A DNA stretch of 64,000 bases from contig NZ_CP019419.1 in NCBI RefSeq assembly GCF_001975665.1, positions 3,269,501 through 3,333,500 on the forward strand. Direction: 5' to 3'. The notes beneath the pieces were generated by a model that saw only the letters and a program-made list of their open reading frames with translations, was not told where the DNA came from and ran no database searches. Position 1 is the first letter of the stretch. The number at the start of each line of letters is the position of its first letter. The translations under genes and the position numbers were made by a program. Origin of the DNA: Polaribacter reichenbachii (lineage in GTDB: Bacteria > Bacteroidota > Bacteroidia > Flavobacteriales > Flavobacteriaceae). Shown here in pieces: positions 39,982 through 49,447 of the stretch.

Positions 39982-40063
39982 TGGGGAGAGCAGGATTCGA
40001 ACCTGCGAAGACGTAGTCAACGGAGTTACAGTCCGTCCTCGTTGGCCGCTTGAGTATCTCCCC
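39982..40063 (-). tRNA. tRNA-Tyr (GUA)
   Basis: Minus-strand cloverleaf of 82 nt with acceptor stem GGGGAGA/TCTCCCC, anticodon GTA (plus strand TAC at 40027-40029) in loop CTGTAAC, a long variable arm as in bacterial tRNA-Tyr, and TTCGAATCC in the T arm. CCA is not encoded. It follows tRNA-Thr on the same strand. Confidence 0.95.
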
Positions 40064-40120
40064 TAGTTATTTACTGTTTTAAAGAACCTAAACATTACTT
40101 CTGTAATGTTGTGTTATTTG

Positions 40121-40194
40121 AGCCGATGGAGGGACTCGAACCCACGACCTGCTGATTACAAATCAGCTGCTCTAGCCAGCTGAGCTACATCGGC
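40121..40194 (-). tRNA. tRNA-Thr (UGU)
   Basis: Minus-strand 74-nt cloverleaf with acceptor stem GCCGATG/CATCGGC, D arm GCTCAGCTGGCTAGAGC, anticodon TGT in CTGATTTGTAATCAG, and T arm GGGTTCGAGTCCC. CCA is not encoded. It lies 57 nt upstream of tRNA-Tyr, probably one transcript. Confidence 0.95.
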
Positions 40195-40414
40195 TTTTGT
40201 TGTAAATAACTGCCTTTTATCATAAAGGTGCGCGAATATACTAAGTTTTGAAATAAATCCTAATAATTATTTTATTTTTTTGAGGTTATTTGTCTATAAA
40301 CTTCTGACAAAATTGATGAAAACAACCTATGTTATTGGTAATTAAATAAATATATAAACTGTAAGATTTAAAGGTTATTTCTGTTTTTTTTTATTAATGA
40401 GAAGAACAAAAAAT

Positions 40415-41128
40415 TTATAATTTGCTTTTCCCTATTCTATGAAAAAAAGAATTTTTATAAGTATTCCCTAAGGGTACCTCTTTTCCATTTATTTGTACAG
40501 TTATAGAACTTGTTTTTTCTATATGCTTTAGTGCTACAATAAATGATTTATGAATTTGTATAAAATTGCTTTTGGGCAAACTATCACTAATGTATTTTAA
40601 AGTATTGTATGTTATAATTTGCTTGTTTGGTGTATGAATTGCAACATAGTTTTTTAAGCTTTCGATATACAAGATTTCTGAAATTATTATCTTTTCGAAG
40701 TTGTTTTTTCCATCGGTTTTTACAAACAAAAACTCTTCTGTTGCTGTACTCGTGTTTTTATTTTCTTTATCTAAAACATTGAGTTTGGCTACTGCTTTAT
40801 AAAAACGTTCAAATTCTATCGGTTTTAAAAGATAATCTATTGCATTAAGCTCGTAACTTTCTAACGCAAATTGTGGGTATGCTGTTGTAAAGATAATTTT
40901 GGTTTTATCATTCACAATTTTAGATAATTGTATGCCTGTAAGGTTTGGCATTTGTATGTCTAAAAATACCAAGTCTATGGCTTCTTTTTCTATTATATGT
41001 AATGCCTCTAAAGAATTGGTTGTTGTAGCCACAAGTTCTAAAAATGCAATTTTATCTACATACTTCTTTAACAAACGTATTGCTGGTGGTTCGTCATCTA
41101 CTATAATACATTTTATAGACGTGTTCAT
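40415..41128 (-). CDS. LytTR-family response regulator
   Basis: Encodes 237 residues: receiver domain (about 5-120) with acidic pocket IIVDDEPPA and phospho-acceptor in LVFLDIQMPNLTG, then a LytTR DNA-binding domain (about 140-235; ILYIESLKNYVAIHTP, NFIQIHKSFIVALKHI). Its start codon overlaps the stop of the LytS-type kinase by 4 bp, so the two form a two-component pair. LytTR proteins bind direct repeats; possible sites lie in the 42.2 kb intergenic region ahead of the kinase gene. It is the terminal gene of the pair. Confidence 0.93.
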   Translation of the reverse strand: MNTSIKCIIVDDEPPAIRLLKKYVDKIAFLELVATTTNSLEALHIIEKEAIDLVFLDIQMPNLTGIQLSKIVNDKTKIIFTTAYPQFALESYELNAIDYLLKPIEFERFYKAVAKLNVLDKENKNTSTATEEFLFVKTDGKNNFEKIIISEILYIESLKNYVAIHTPNKQIITYNTLKYISDSLPKSNFIQIHKSFIVALKHIEKTSSITVQINGKEVPLGNTYKNSFFHRIGKSKL

Positions 41129-42138
41129 AAAGGCATTTTTAGATAGGTGTTAAAATAAGGAGTTTCTTTTGTATAAACTAATTTATAGTTTGTATTAAAT
41201 AATGTAGTTAATCTACGTTTTACATTCTGTGTGCCTATACCAGATTCCATAAATTTATCTGAGGTTAATATTTTATTTCTTGTACTTACCTCAATAAATT
41301 GTTCGTGTATAATTATATTTATTGTTGCAGGATTTTTTTTATCATTTACAACGCCGTGTTTAAATAGGTTTTCAATAAAATGTATTAGGATGAGCGATGG
41401 TATTTCCTGGTTTTTTAGGTTTCCGGTAACTTGAAAGGTTACTGAAAAGTCACTTTCGAAGCGTTTGTTAAAGAAATGAATATAATCTTTTAGAAACTGA
41501 ATTTCATTTTTTAATAAAACCACATCTTTTTGAGAATCGTAAGTGACATAGCGTAATAATTCTGAAAGTTTATGAATATCTTTAGCTGTTTCTGGCTTAT
41601 CATCAATTAATTCTACATAAAAAGCGTTAAGCGTATTAAATAAAAAATGCGGACTTATTTGAGATTTTAAGAGATTTAATTCTGCTTTGTTATGGTCGTT
41701 TGTTTCCATAAACTTTATTGCTAAATAAATAAGTGTACTATATAAAATAGCTTTTATAGCATAGTAAGAATTGTCTATAATATAAAATATTGGTCTTCTA
41801 GACGTTTCATAATAATTATGGATACCTGTAAAATTAAATAATACTATTTCTTGTAAAACATATCTTAACCCCGCAAATAACAAGATTAAACCTACAATTG
41901 CTACTATAAATTGAACAACTTTTGTTTTCTTTAAATAGTCTGGACACACTATTATAAAATTGATAAAATAGATGATTATGGAGCTAATATAAAACGTTAT
42001 TCTAAATGCAAAAAAATGTAGCTCAAGGTTTTTTGTTAACTCTTCATTCTCTAGCAGAATGAAAGTTTGAAAGCATTCCATCACTAATAAGAAAGCAGCA
42101 AGAATTAAGTGGTATTTCCATTTTTTGTTAATCTTCAT
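41125..42138 (-). CDS. LytS-type sensor histidine kinase (PF06580)
   Basis: Encodes 337 residues. Four hydrophobic segments in the N-terminal 150 residues form a membrane sensor. The kinase follows, with the phospho-accepting histidine in LLKSQISPHFLFNTLNAFY and LHKLSELLRYVTYDS. The ATP-binding half shows LILIHFIENLFKHGVV (N-box) and GIGTQNVKRRL (G-box). This is the usual partner of LytTR regulators in Bacteroidetes; it overlaps the regulator gene by 4 bp. The signal sensed is not evident. Confidence 0.92.
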   Translation of the reverse strand: MKINKKWKYHLILAAFLLVMECFQTFILLENEELTKNLELHFFAFRITFYISSIIIYFINFIIVCPDYLKKTKVVQFIVAIVGLILLFAGLRYVLQEIVLFNFTGIHNYYETSRRPIFYIIDNSYYAIKAILYSTLIYLAIKFMETNDHNKAELNLLKSQISPHFLFNTLNAFYVELIDDKPETAKDIHKLSELLRYVTYDSQKDVVLLKNEIQFLKDYIHFFNKRFESDFSVTFQVTGNLKNQEIPSLILIHFIENLFKHGVVNDKKNPATINIIIHEQFIEVSTRNKILTSDKFMESGIGTQNVKRRLTTLFNTNYKLVYTKETPYFNTYLKMPL

Positions 42139-42219
42139 ACTACAAATATATCTTTAAAAGTGTTTCTTATTATGTTTGAGGTATAAATATGGAGTTTTAT
42201 AGTACAAAACGACAAAACT

Positions 42220-42266
42220 ATACAACAAAACTAAATGTTGTATGTATAGTATACTTCATACTATAC
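42220..42266. promoter_or_regulatory. Nested dyads in a divergent intergenic region
   Basis: Two inverted repeats: ATACAACA-8 nt-TGTTGTAT (42220-42243) and, abutting it, GTATAGTAT-ACTTC-ATACTATAC (42244-42266, perfect 9-bp arms). They lie between the LytS gene (minus) and the DUF5694 gene (plus) and look like operator sites, perhaps for the adjacent LytTR regulator. Confidence 0.5.
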
Positions 42267-42387
42267 AAAATAAGGTTTATGTAAAAGGATAAAAATACAG
42301 GTACTACTAAACTACTTTTGTACTCAACAAATATAAAAACAACCTTATGGCTAAAGCTATAGGTTTGTTTTCTAAAACACAATTAAA

Positions 42388-43260
42388 ATGAATACAGACA
42401 CTATTCTGAAAAAAATACTTCTTATTTTAAGTATAACCCTTATGTCTTGCAACAATACTCCTATTGCAGAAAAAACAACAGCAGAATACCAAAGTACACC
42501 AAGTGATAAAGTGGAAGTGTTGCTTGTAGGCACATCTCATTGGAATAATTATAACTCTAAAGGACTTGATGTTGCACAAACCAATCAGATGGATATTTTG
42601 TCACCAAGGTATCAAAGCGATTTACTAGAGATCGTTGAAAAAATAAAAGAGTTTCATCCTGATAAAATTTTTGTTGAAAGAACCTTAGTATATCAACCAA
42701 AATTGGACTCTCTTTTTAACCTGTATTCAACTAACGATTGGGGTAAAGAGCGAAGAAATGAAATTTACCAGCTTGGTTTTAGACTCGCTAAAGAATTGAA
42801 ACACGAACGAGTATATGGTGTTGACTATAGAGAGATGGAGTTTCCGTATGATAGTTTAATGAAATCTATGAAACAGGCGAACCAAATAGCGCTTATGGAA
42901 AGTTTTAATAATGATATAAAGCAATATGAAACAAACTATAACCAACTTATAGCTGAACAAAAGCCTCTTAAAGATATTCTTTATTATTTAAATGATCCGG
43001 AACAAAGAAAACTAGATTTATCTTGGTATTTGAATGGTGCGAATAAAGGAGGTGATTTGGAGACAACGGTTGGTTCTTATTTAGCTTCTGAATGGATAAA
43101 AAGGAATATTTATATCTACGGATTAATTCAAAAATATACCGAACCAAAAGATGAACGCATTATGATTCTTATGGGAGCTAGCCATATAGGGGTTTTAGAA
43201 AATTTAATATCGTATCATCCTGAATGGAAAACCGTTGAATTAAAAGAAATTATGGAATAA
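42388..43260 (+). CDS. DUF5694 lipoprotein (TraB/GumN-like)
   Basis: Encodes 290 residues with a lipoprotein signal (ILLILSITLMSC, Cys about 21). The mature part begins with VEVLLVGTSHWNNYNSKG, contains PDKIFVERTLVY and ends with ERIMILMGASHIGVLENLI. This is the order GTxH, E, GxxH shared by DUF5694 and the wider TraB/Tiki/GumN group, some of which are metalloproteases. The function of DUF5694 itself is not known to me. It is probably membrane-anchored in the periplasm. It stands divergent to the LytS/LytTR pair with dyads between them, so it may be their target. Confidence 0.82.
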   Translation: MNTDTILKKILLILSITLMSCNNTPIAEKTTAEYQSTPSDKVEVLLVGTSHWNNYNSKGLDVAQTNQMDILSPRYQSDLLEIVEKIKEFHPDKIFVERTLVYQPKLDSLFNLYSTNDWGKERRNEIYQLGFRLAKELKHERVYGVDYREMEFPYDSLMKSMKQANQIALMESFNNDIKQYETNYNQLIAEQKPLKDILYYLNDPEQRKLDLSWYLNGANKGGDLETTVGSYLASEWIKRNIYIYGLIQKYTEPKDERIMILMGASHIGVLENLISYHPEWKTVELKEIME

Positions 43261-43267
43261 TAATATA

Positions 43268-43326
43268 AAGGTTTTGGACTCAACAGTCAACAACAAATCA
43301 ATATTTGTATTTGAGTCCAAAACCTT
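43268..43326. terminator. Perfect 16-bp inverted repeat between convergent genes
   Basis: AAGGTTTTGGACTCAA (43268-43283) and its exact complement TTGAGTCCAAAACCTT (43311-43326) with a 27-nt loop. It starts 8 bp after the DUF5694 stop and lies on the 3' side of the convergent ABC/M1 gene. It probably acts as a bidirectional terminator or mRNA end, although no clean T-run follows. Confidence 0.6.
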
Positions 43327-43511
43327 AAATTCTTCTAATTCTAGTGGTTACTTTTTTTGTAAAGAGAACAATTAGTAAGGCGAAAAATAGTTTAGCGTTA
43401 AAAGCATAACAAACCTCATAAATGTTGCTTGAACCTATGGAAAGGTAATTCAACAGCTAATGACAAGTCTGTCTTGGGTTCTTAAACTCATAATTAGAAA
43501 CCAAATACCTT

Positions 43512-46500
43512 TTACAACTCCAAATTGGAAACTGTTTCAAATAATTCTGTAATTAGGTGCTGTTCTGCTTTTGGTGTTACCTCTCTAAAATAGCCTAACA
43601 AATCTTGTGTTGTGGCATATCTGTTGGTTGCTGTTTTTAGTTTTCCGGTTTTGGTATTCCAATCTTTTAAGAAAAGGCCTAAGGCTTTATTTACCTGCTT
43701 CTCTCCTATTGCTTTTTGGAACTTGTACATGGCAATTGCTCCTTTAGCGTAATAGATATAATCTTGATTCTCTACCATTGCCAATGATGGTTCTTTGTGA
43801 CTTTCTCTATCTTTTCCTTCTAAATATTTCTCTTTCTGTAGCTCTAAAAATTGCATTACTTTTTCTTCGGAATACTTTTGTTTTAAAACCATCATAGCTG
43901 CATATTGAGATAAGGTTTCTAAGATCATTAATTGTCCTTTTACATTTGCAGCTTCTACTTGCATGCCAAACCATTGATGCGCAATTTCGTGAGCCGTTAC
44001 ATAAAATGCCATATCTACATCTTTTTCATCATCTATATTTAAAACAAAACCTATGGCTTCTGAAAAGGGAATGGTACCTGGAAATGATTGTGCAAAATGG
44101 GCATAACGTGGGAACTCCATAATGCGTAGTTGATTGTATTGATAAGGACTAAAGTTTTTGCTGTAATAATCTAAGGATGCTTTCATGGCCATCATCATTC
44201 TATCTACATTATAATTATGAGCTTTATGATAGTAAATTTCAAGATTTACGGGATTAGATGCTGTATCTTGATATGTTATCCATTTGTCTTTTTTAACGGT
44301 ATAATTCGCAGAAACCATGGAATAAAAGTTCATCATTGGTTGTTTCATTTTATAATGATAATAATTACGATTATTGGCGGTCCATTTTCTCAATAAATCC
44401 CCAGGAACTAAAGCCGTTTGATCTTTAGATGTGCCCATAATCATTTCAAAATGAATACCGTCTGAATCGCTACCAGATCTTGCAATTTTAAGGGCATTGG
44501 CATCGTCTCTATTCGCTTTATGGTTTCTTATGGGTAAATGATAATCTGCTCGTTCATCGTTATCATTAAGCTCGTATTTTTTAGAATATCCTAGCGTTGG
44601 CAAATCTGAATTCTTAAAGAATGTACCATTGTAATTGATGTTTGCATTCGAGTTTCCAGATTCAAATCCGTTGGTGGTAAAGCTTTGTTTGAAATGCATT
44701 TTTATAGTATCCCCAGGTTTTAAAGGGGTGTCTAGCTTAAAAATTGAATAGTCAAACTTTTTATATTGATGATTGGTTGTCCACTTTTTATCAAAAGAAA
44801 TGCTATCTAATGTAATCTGCTCTTCTAGAAGTTTTTGAATGTGAATGGATTTTATGTCTTCAGAATTGGTGTTTTTCAAAATATAATAGCCTTCTACTGT
44901 GTAATCTCTTGTGGAAGGATACAATTCCACTTTTAAATTCACATCTACTATTTTTGGTTGTGGTATAAATTCATATTGTTTGAGCTCTTTTTCATATGCA
45001 ATTCTAAAGGCAGTCGCTTTAGCATCTGACCAATAGGTATTTAAAATATTGGTATTGTAAAAGATAAAAGCCCCTACTAGTACAAAGACCAAACTAACCA
45101 AAGCTGTCAATTTAAATAGTGGCTTACTAAACCTGTATTTGCTTGCTTTTATACGCTTTAATAGATTCGTTTCTGTACCTCTTACCATTACTAAAGAGCC
45201 TAGAATTAACAGTAGTAATCCGAATAAAAACCAATACGATTTTATCATAAGATAGGGTTGTAAGAAATGCCCATAGCCATTCATATCAGAATAAGCACTT
45301 AATGCGCTACCACCAAAGAGATATAAATCGTGATTGAATCCGAATACATCCAAAGCACTATTGAGCATAAAAAATACGATGACTAACAGAATACCTACAA
45401 ATTTATGATTTACTACAGATTGTATAAAAAATGCAACAAAGGTATATAAAGCTAAAAAGGGTAAGATATCTATAAAGAAACCAGAGAGATATACCCCAAA
45501 TTCGTACTTATAATAGCCATTTACAGTTTGGAATATAATCCCTGAAATTATTAACGCAAACATTAATACTACGTAAATGAAGTTTAACCCCAAATACTTA
45601 CCCAATAGTTTGCAAAAGCTAGACATTGGGGTGGCATCGTAAATAAGATCTAGTTTTACGCTTCTTTCTTTCCAAACCAATTCGCCTGAATAAAATACTA
45701 GCAAAATGATAAAGAAATACATTGAAGTTTCTTTCAGTTCTTCTACTATAAAATAAGTGGCAGGATAACTGTCTACGCCATAAACAGTGCCTAAGTTTAC
45801 GGAATTGATTAAGATGATAATCATACCAGAAATAACGATTCCCCAAAAGGAGGCTTGTTTAAAAATACTGGTAAAATAAAACCACGTAAATTGTTTTAGT
45901 TGCTGCCATTTAGAGGCTATACCATAATGTTTATTTACTGTAGGTATTTGTACATTATGGATTTCTTTAGTGATTATAGCAGTTAATGTTTGTGCCTTTT
46001 TATTTTTAGAACGCTTTTCTTTTACCACATTAAAATTGAATCTTTTATAGCCAAATACTAAGGCCATGATTCCTAGAGAAATCCAAAATAGTTTATTGTA
46101 AAGCATTACTCCCATAAAAGGAAGCGCATCTGTACTCTTTTGTACTACTGAAAAGGATTTGGTAACAAAGGTTGATGTGGTTAATGAAAACGGATCTAAA
46201 ATGGCTTGCCAAAACTCATTGGTAATGGCTTTTGTAAGCATAAATATTACAAATAAAAAGATGCCTTGTGTGTATACAACCACAAGATTTCTGCTTAATG
46301 CTCCTGTTACAAAAAACAAAGCCGCTCCGAAAAACAAGGTCGGTAAAGTAATGTATACAAAAGTTTTTATGTACACCATAGCATTAAATGCTAATACATC
46401 TTCTGGGGAATGCCAAGGCATGAATTCGCCCAACATCATCCCAAATAAAATACCTGAAAAGGCAAAAACTAATACTGTAAAGGCACCTAAAAAACGACCA

Positions 46501-46802
46501 ATTAAGTAATCCTTTTTACGCATTGGTGTAGAAAACAATAAGGATTCTATGTTGTATTCAAAATCTCTAAGTACAGATACGCCCATAATCATTGAGGCTA
46601 GAATCATAAAAAGACCAGTAATGGCGCCCATTGTTTTTGCAATGACTAAGGGTGAGTTTTTCTTCATTAGTCCCATATCATTTCCTTGAAAAACAAAGTC
46701 TACACCAACAATAGAAAATAGGAATAGAAACAGAAAAAACACATAAGTATCTGGTCTTTTACTACGATATTGTATTTCGAATTTATAAATATTGTACCAC
46801 AT
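43512..46802 (-). CDS. ABC transporter permease fused to M1-family metallopeptidase
   Basis: Encodes 1096 residues. The first about 570 residues are an ABC-2-type permease with about 12 membrane helices in two sets (around 20-250 and 300-570). The C-terminal about 500 residues form an extracytoplasmic M1 aminopeptidase-like domain with HEIAHQW (H938, E939, H942) and the third zinc ligand in LMILETLSQY. The usual GxMEN substrate motif is not apparent; RIMEFPRYAHFAQSFPG stands in its place. This fusion is common in Bacteroidetes next to an ABC ATPase and probably exports or processes peptides. The stop/start junction with the upstream ATPase gene is 1 bp, so they form one operon. The LytS/LytTR pair encoded divergently upstream may control it. 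Confidence 0.9.
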   Translation of the reverse strand: MWYNIYKFEIQYRSKRPDTYVFFLFLFLFSIVGVDFVFQGNDMGLMKKNSPLVIAKTMGAITGLFMILASMIMGVSVLRDFEYNIESLLFSTPMRKKDYLIGRFLGAFTVLVFAFSGILFGMMLGEFMPWHSPEDVLAFNAMVYIKTFVYITLPTLFFGAALFFVTGALSRNLVVVYTQGIFLFVIFMLTKAITNEFWQAILDPFSLTTSTFVTKSFSVVQKSTDALPFMGVMLYNKLFWISLGIMALVFGYKRFNFNVVKEKRSKNKKAQTLTAIITKEIHNVQIPTVNKHYGIASKWQQLKQFTWFYFTSIFKQASFWGIVISGMIIILINSVNLGTVYGVDSYPATYFIVEELKETSMYFFIILLVFYSGELVWKERSVKLDLIYDATPMSSFCKLLGKYLGLNFIYVVLMFALIISGIIFQTVNGYYKYEFGVYLSGFFIDILPFLALYTFVAFFIQSVVNHKFVGILLVIVFFMLNSALDVFGFNHDLYLFGGSALSAYSDMNGYGHFLQPYLMIKSYWFLFGLLLLILGSLVMVRGTETNLLKRIKASKYRFSKPLFKLTALVSLVFVLVGAFIFYNTNILNTYWSDAKATAFRIAYEKELKQYEFIPQPKIVDVNLKVELYPSTRDYTVEGYYILKNTNSEDIKSIHIQKLLEEQITLDSISFDKKWTTNHQYKKFDYSIFKLDTPLKPGDTIKMHFKQSFTTNGFESGNSNANINYNGTFFKNSDLPTLGYSKKYELNDNDERADYHLPIRNHKANRDDANALKIARSGSDSDGIHFEMIMGTSKDQTALVPGDLLRKWTANNRNYYHYKMKQPMMNFYSMVSANYTVKKDKWITYQDTASNPVNLEIYYHKAHNYNVDRMMMAMKASLDYYSKNFSPYQYNQLRIMEFPRYAHFAQSFPGTIPFSEAIGFVLNIDDEKDVDMAFYVTAHEIAHQWFGMQVEAANVKGQLMILETLSQYAAMMVLKQKYSEEKVMQFLELQKEKYLEGKDRESHKEPSLAMVENQDYIYYAKGAIAMYKFQKAIGEKQVNKALGLFLKDWNTKTGKLKTATNRYATTQDLLGYFREVTPKAEQHLITELFETVSNLEL

Positions 46803-47692
46803 TATTTATTGGTTTTAAGGTTTGTATTGTTAAAGATTTGAGAGAAATAGACATCTTCTAATGCTGCATCTATTTGTATAAATCCGTCACCCGGATTAAC
46901 ATCACTCAAAATATGAATGGTGGGTTTACCTAGAAATAACTTATCGCTAATTACTTTATAATTTTGCTTATACTCGTTTAATTCTTGTTTGTTGATGGTC
47001 TTTTTGTAGACTTTACCTTTTAGCTCTTCTAATATTTGCAACGGATTCCCTTTTAAAGAAACCTGCCCTTGGTTTATAATTGCCATATTTGTACAAAGCT
47101 CTTTTACATCATCTACAATATGGGTAGATAAAATAACGATCGTATGTTCGCCCAATTCGCTTAAGACATTGTAAAATCGGTTGCGTTCTACAGGATCTAA
47201 ACCTGCAGTAGGTTCATCTACAATTAGTAATTTAGGATTATTAAGTAAGGCTTGTGCAATACCAAAACGCTGCTTCATTCCGCCAGAAAAGCCTTTTAAG
47301 TTTTGCTTTCTTACCTGGTATAAGTTGGTTTTATGTAATAAGGATTCTACCAATTCTTTACGCTCCCCTTTATTTGTGATGCCTTTTAGTACTGCAAAAT
47401 GATTCAGTAATACTTCTGCTGATATTTTAGGATATAAACCAAACTGCTGTGGTAAATAGCCTAATACTTGACGTAATTCGTTTTTTTGTTTTAATACATT
47501 GATATCTCCTAAAGCAATAGTACCAGTATCTGCCTCTTGTAATGTTGCTATGGTTCTCATTAAAGTAGATTTACCAGCACCATTTGGGCCTAATAAACCA
47601 AACATACCTGTAGGAATTTCTAGAGAAATGTTTTGTAATGCCTTAACTCCATTTGCATAGGTTTTTGATAAATTGTCGATTATGAGTTCCAT
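46802..47692 (-). CDS. ABC transporter ATP-binding protein
   Basis: Start taken at MELIIDNLSKTYANG, which is where members of this family begin; an ATG at 47725 adds 11 residues. Full nucleotide-binding domain: Walker A LLGPNGAGKST, Q-loop GYLPQQFG, signature LKGFSGGMKQR, Walker B LLIVDEPTAGLDP and switch histidine ILSTHIVDD. A short C-terminal extension (about 225-297) follows, as in BcrA/Nod-type exporters. It pairs with the permease/peptidase fusion downstream. Divergent from the LytS/LytTR genes at 47904. Confidence 0.94.
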   Translation of the reverse strand: MELIIDNLSKTYANGVKALQNISLEIPTGMFGLLGPNGAGKSTLMRTIATLQEADTGTIALGDINVLKQKNELRQVLGYLPQQFGLYPKISAEVLLNHFAVLKGITNKGERKELVESLLHKTNLYQVRKQNLKGFSGGMKQRFGIAQALLNNPKLLIVDEPTAGLDPVERNRFYNVLSELGEHTIVILSTHIVDDVKELCTNMAIINQGQVSLKGNPLQILEELKGKVYKKTINKQELNEYKQNYKVISDKLFLGKPTIHILSDVNPGDGFIQIDAALEDVYFSQIFNNTNLKTNK

Positions 47693-47800
47693 ATTATTTG
47701 AGTTTAGATTGCTAATTTGATACAAACATATTGTGGTTTAGGAGCATTAAAAAATGTTTGGGACACAAGGATGTTAAGGAGTGATGAACTACTAATTTGA

Positions 47801-47822
47801 GGTTATAACTTTATTTATAACC
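47801..47822. promoter_or_regulatory. Dyad between ABC operon and LytS/LytTR genes
   Basis: GGTTATAA-CTTTAT-TTATAACC, perfect 8-bp arms, in the divergent 211-bp spacer. It is flanked about 40 bp out on the left and 14 bp out on the right by GGGACA and TGTCCC. A plausible binding site for the adjacent LytTR regulator. Confidence 0.4.
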
Positions 47823-47903
47823 ATTTGAAAGTTGTTTGTCCCTGATTGGATACCGTTTATCAACTTATTTGTGTAAGGGGAATTATTTAATTAATATTGA
47901 CTT

Positions 47904-48698
47904 ATGAAGTGGAAAATATCCGAAGACAAAAAAAAGAGTATTAAGCGTTATTATGTCATAACCTTGTTAGTTACAGGTGTAATTGTAGTGTTGTTTAATG
48001 ATTATTTTGGCAAGCAAGAAGGCTTTTTAGAGTTTATTGCTCTGTACTTTATATTGCTCTTTATTTCAGTAGCCTATTGGGTTTTTAAACAAATAAAGTC
48101 TATTATTCGATTAAAGCATGAAAAGGAAAAGACAGAAATAATGCATTTAAAGAGTCAGGTTAATCCGCATTTCTTTTTTAATATGCTCAATAATCTTTAT
48201 GGTTTGGTAGATGAAGACTCCAAAAAAGCCCAAGCCCTTATTTTAAAGCTTTCTGATATGATGCGTTATAGTATTTACGAGGGTGATAAAGACACTGTAT
48301 TGCTATCCGAAGAAATTAGCTATTTAGAAAATTATATTGAGTTGCATAAAATGCGTTATCATAAAACCATAGATGTGCAGTTTCATAAGGATACCAACAA
48401 TACGGATTATGAAATTATGCCACTGCTTTTTATTATTCTTTTAGAGAATGCCTTTAAGCACGGCGTAGAAAATTTAAGTACGAATGCTTATGTACATATC
48501 CATTTAAAAGCCCATAATAATCAAGTCTTTTTTGAAATAGAAAACAATTTTGATGCTATTGATACAGAACAACAAGTAGCCGGTATTGGTTTGCAAAATT
48601 TAAAAAGAAGACTGGCATTGGTGTATCCGAAAAAACATAACTTAAGCCTTTTTAACAACAATGGCATTTATACTGCTAAATTGAATATTAAATTATGA
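47904..48698 (+). CDS. LytS-type sensor histidine kinase, short form
   Basis: Encodes 264 residues with two N-terminal membrane helices (about 15-70; VITLLVTGVIVVLF and FIALYFILLFISVAYWVF). A coiled linker follows, then the kinase: His in LKSQVNPHFFFNMLNNLYG, LKLSDMMRYSIYEGD, N-box FIILLENAFKHGVE and G-box GIGLQNLKRRL. With almost no periplasmic part it may sense the membrane or the adjacent ABC transporter. Its stop overlaps the start of the LytTR gene by 4 bp. Confidence 0.92.
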   Translation: MKWKISEDKKKSIKRYYVITLLVTGVIVVLFNDYFGKQEGFLEFIALYFILLFISVAYWVFKQIKSIIRLKHEKEKTEIMHLKSQVNPHFFFNMLNNLYGLVDEDSKKAQALILKLSDMMRYSIYEGDKDTVLLSEEISYLENYIELHKMRYHKTIDVQFHKDTNNTDYEIMPLLFIILLENAFKHGVENLSTNAYVHIHLKAHNNQVFFEIENNFDAIDTEQQVAGIGLQNLKRRLALVYPKKHNLSLFNNNGIYTAKLNIKL

Positions 48699-49399
48699 TT
48701 CGATACTTAATTATAGACGATGAACCTATGGCACATACTATTATTAAAAAGTATTGTGCCCTGTTGCCTAATTTAGAATTTAAAGCCAGTTGTTACGATG
48801 CTATAGAAGCTTTATTGTATTTGAATGCACATGAAATAGATCTTATTTTCTTAGATTTAAATATGCCTAAATTAAAAGGCTTTGAGTTTTTAAAAACGTT
48901 AGCTAATCCGCCAAAAGTAATTGTAACTACTGCCTATAGTGAGTTTGCTATTGACGGTTATGCGTTAAATGTTGTTGATTATTTATTAAAACCTTTTAGT
49001 TTCGAACGCTTTTTAAGTGCGATAAATAAAGTAATTTCTTCGAATGCTACAAGTCTTAACCATGACAGTAATTCTGATACACTATCTGTAAAAAAGCATA
49101 TTTTTCTTAAACAGCACAACAGCTATGTGCAAGTGGAACTCGCATCCATTTTATTTATTGAGGCTTCTGGTAATTATACCAAAGTGGTTACTGATCGTAC
49201 TACTATTTCTATTAGAGAAAAAATATCTGATACTTTAGCAATGCTTACAAATAGAGACTTTATACAGGTCCATAAGTCATTTGCAGTTGCTAAAAAACAT
49301 ATTACTAGTATTGAAGGCAATCGGATTTATATTCAAGATTATGTAGTGCCTGTTGGTAAAATGTATAAGGGGAATGTGAATGGGCTTTTTGGGGGTTAG
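48695..49399 (+). CDS. LytTR-family response regulator
   Basis: Encodes 234 residues: receiver (YLIIDDEPMAH, phospho-acceptor in LIFLDLNMPKLKGFE, switch TTAYSEFAIDGY and KPFSFERF) and LytTR domain (about 140-230; ILFIEASGNYTKVVTD, FIQVHKSFAVAKKHI). Forms a pair with the kinase upstream and is probably the regulator of the divergent ABC operon. It resembles the regulator at 40415-41128 only at family level. Confidence 0.93.
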   Translation: MIRYLIIDDEPMAHTIIKKYCALLPNLEFKASCYDAIEALLYLNAHEIDLIFLDLNMPKLKGFEFLKTLANPPKVIVTTAYSEFAIDGYALNVVDYLLKPFSFERFLSAINKVISSNATSLNHDSNSDTLSVKKHIFLKQHNSYVQVELASILFIEASGNYTKVVTDRTTISIREKISDTLAMLTNRDFIQVHKSFAVAKKHITSIEGNRIYIQDYVVPVGKMYKGNVNGLFGG

Positions 49400-49447
49400 C
49401 TGTTGGGTGTTGGCTTTTGGGTGTTGTGTTTATTTCATATTAAGTAT

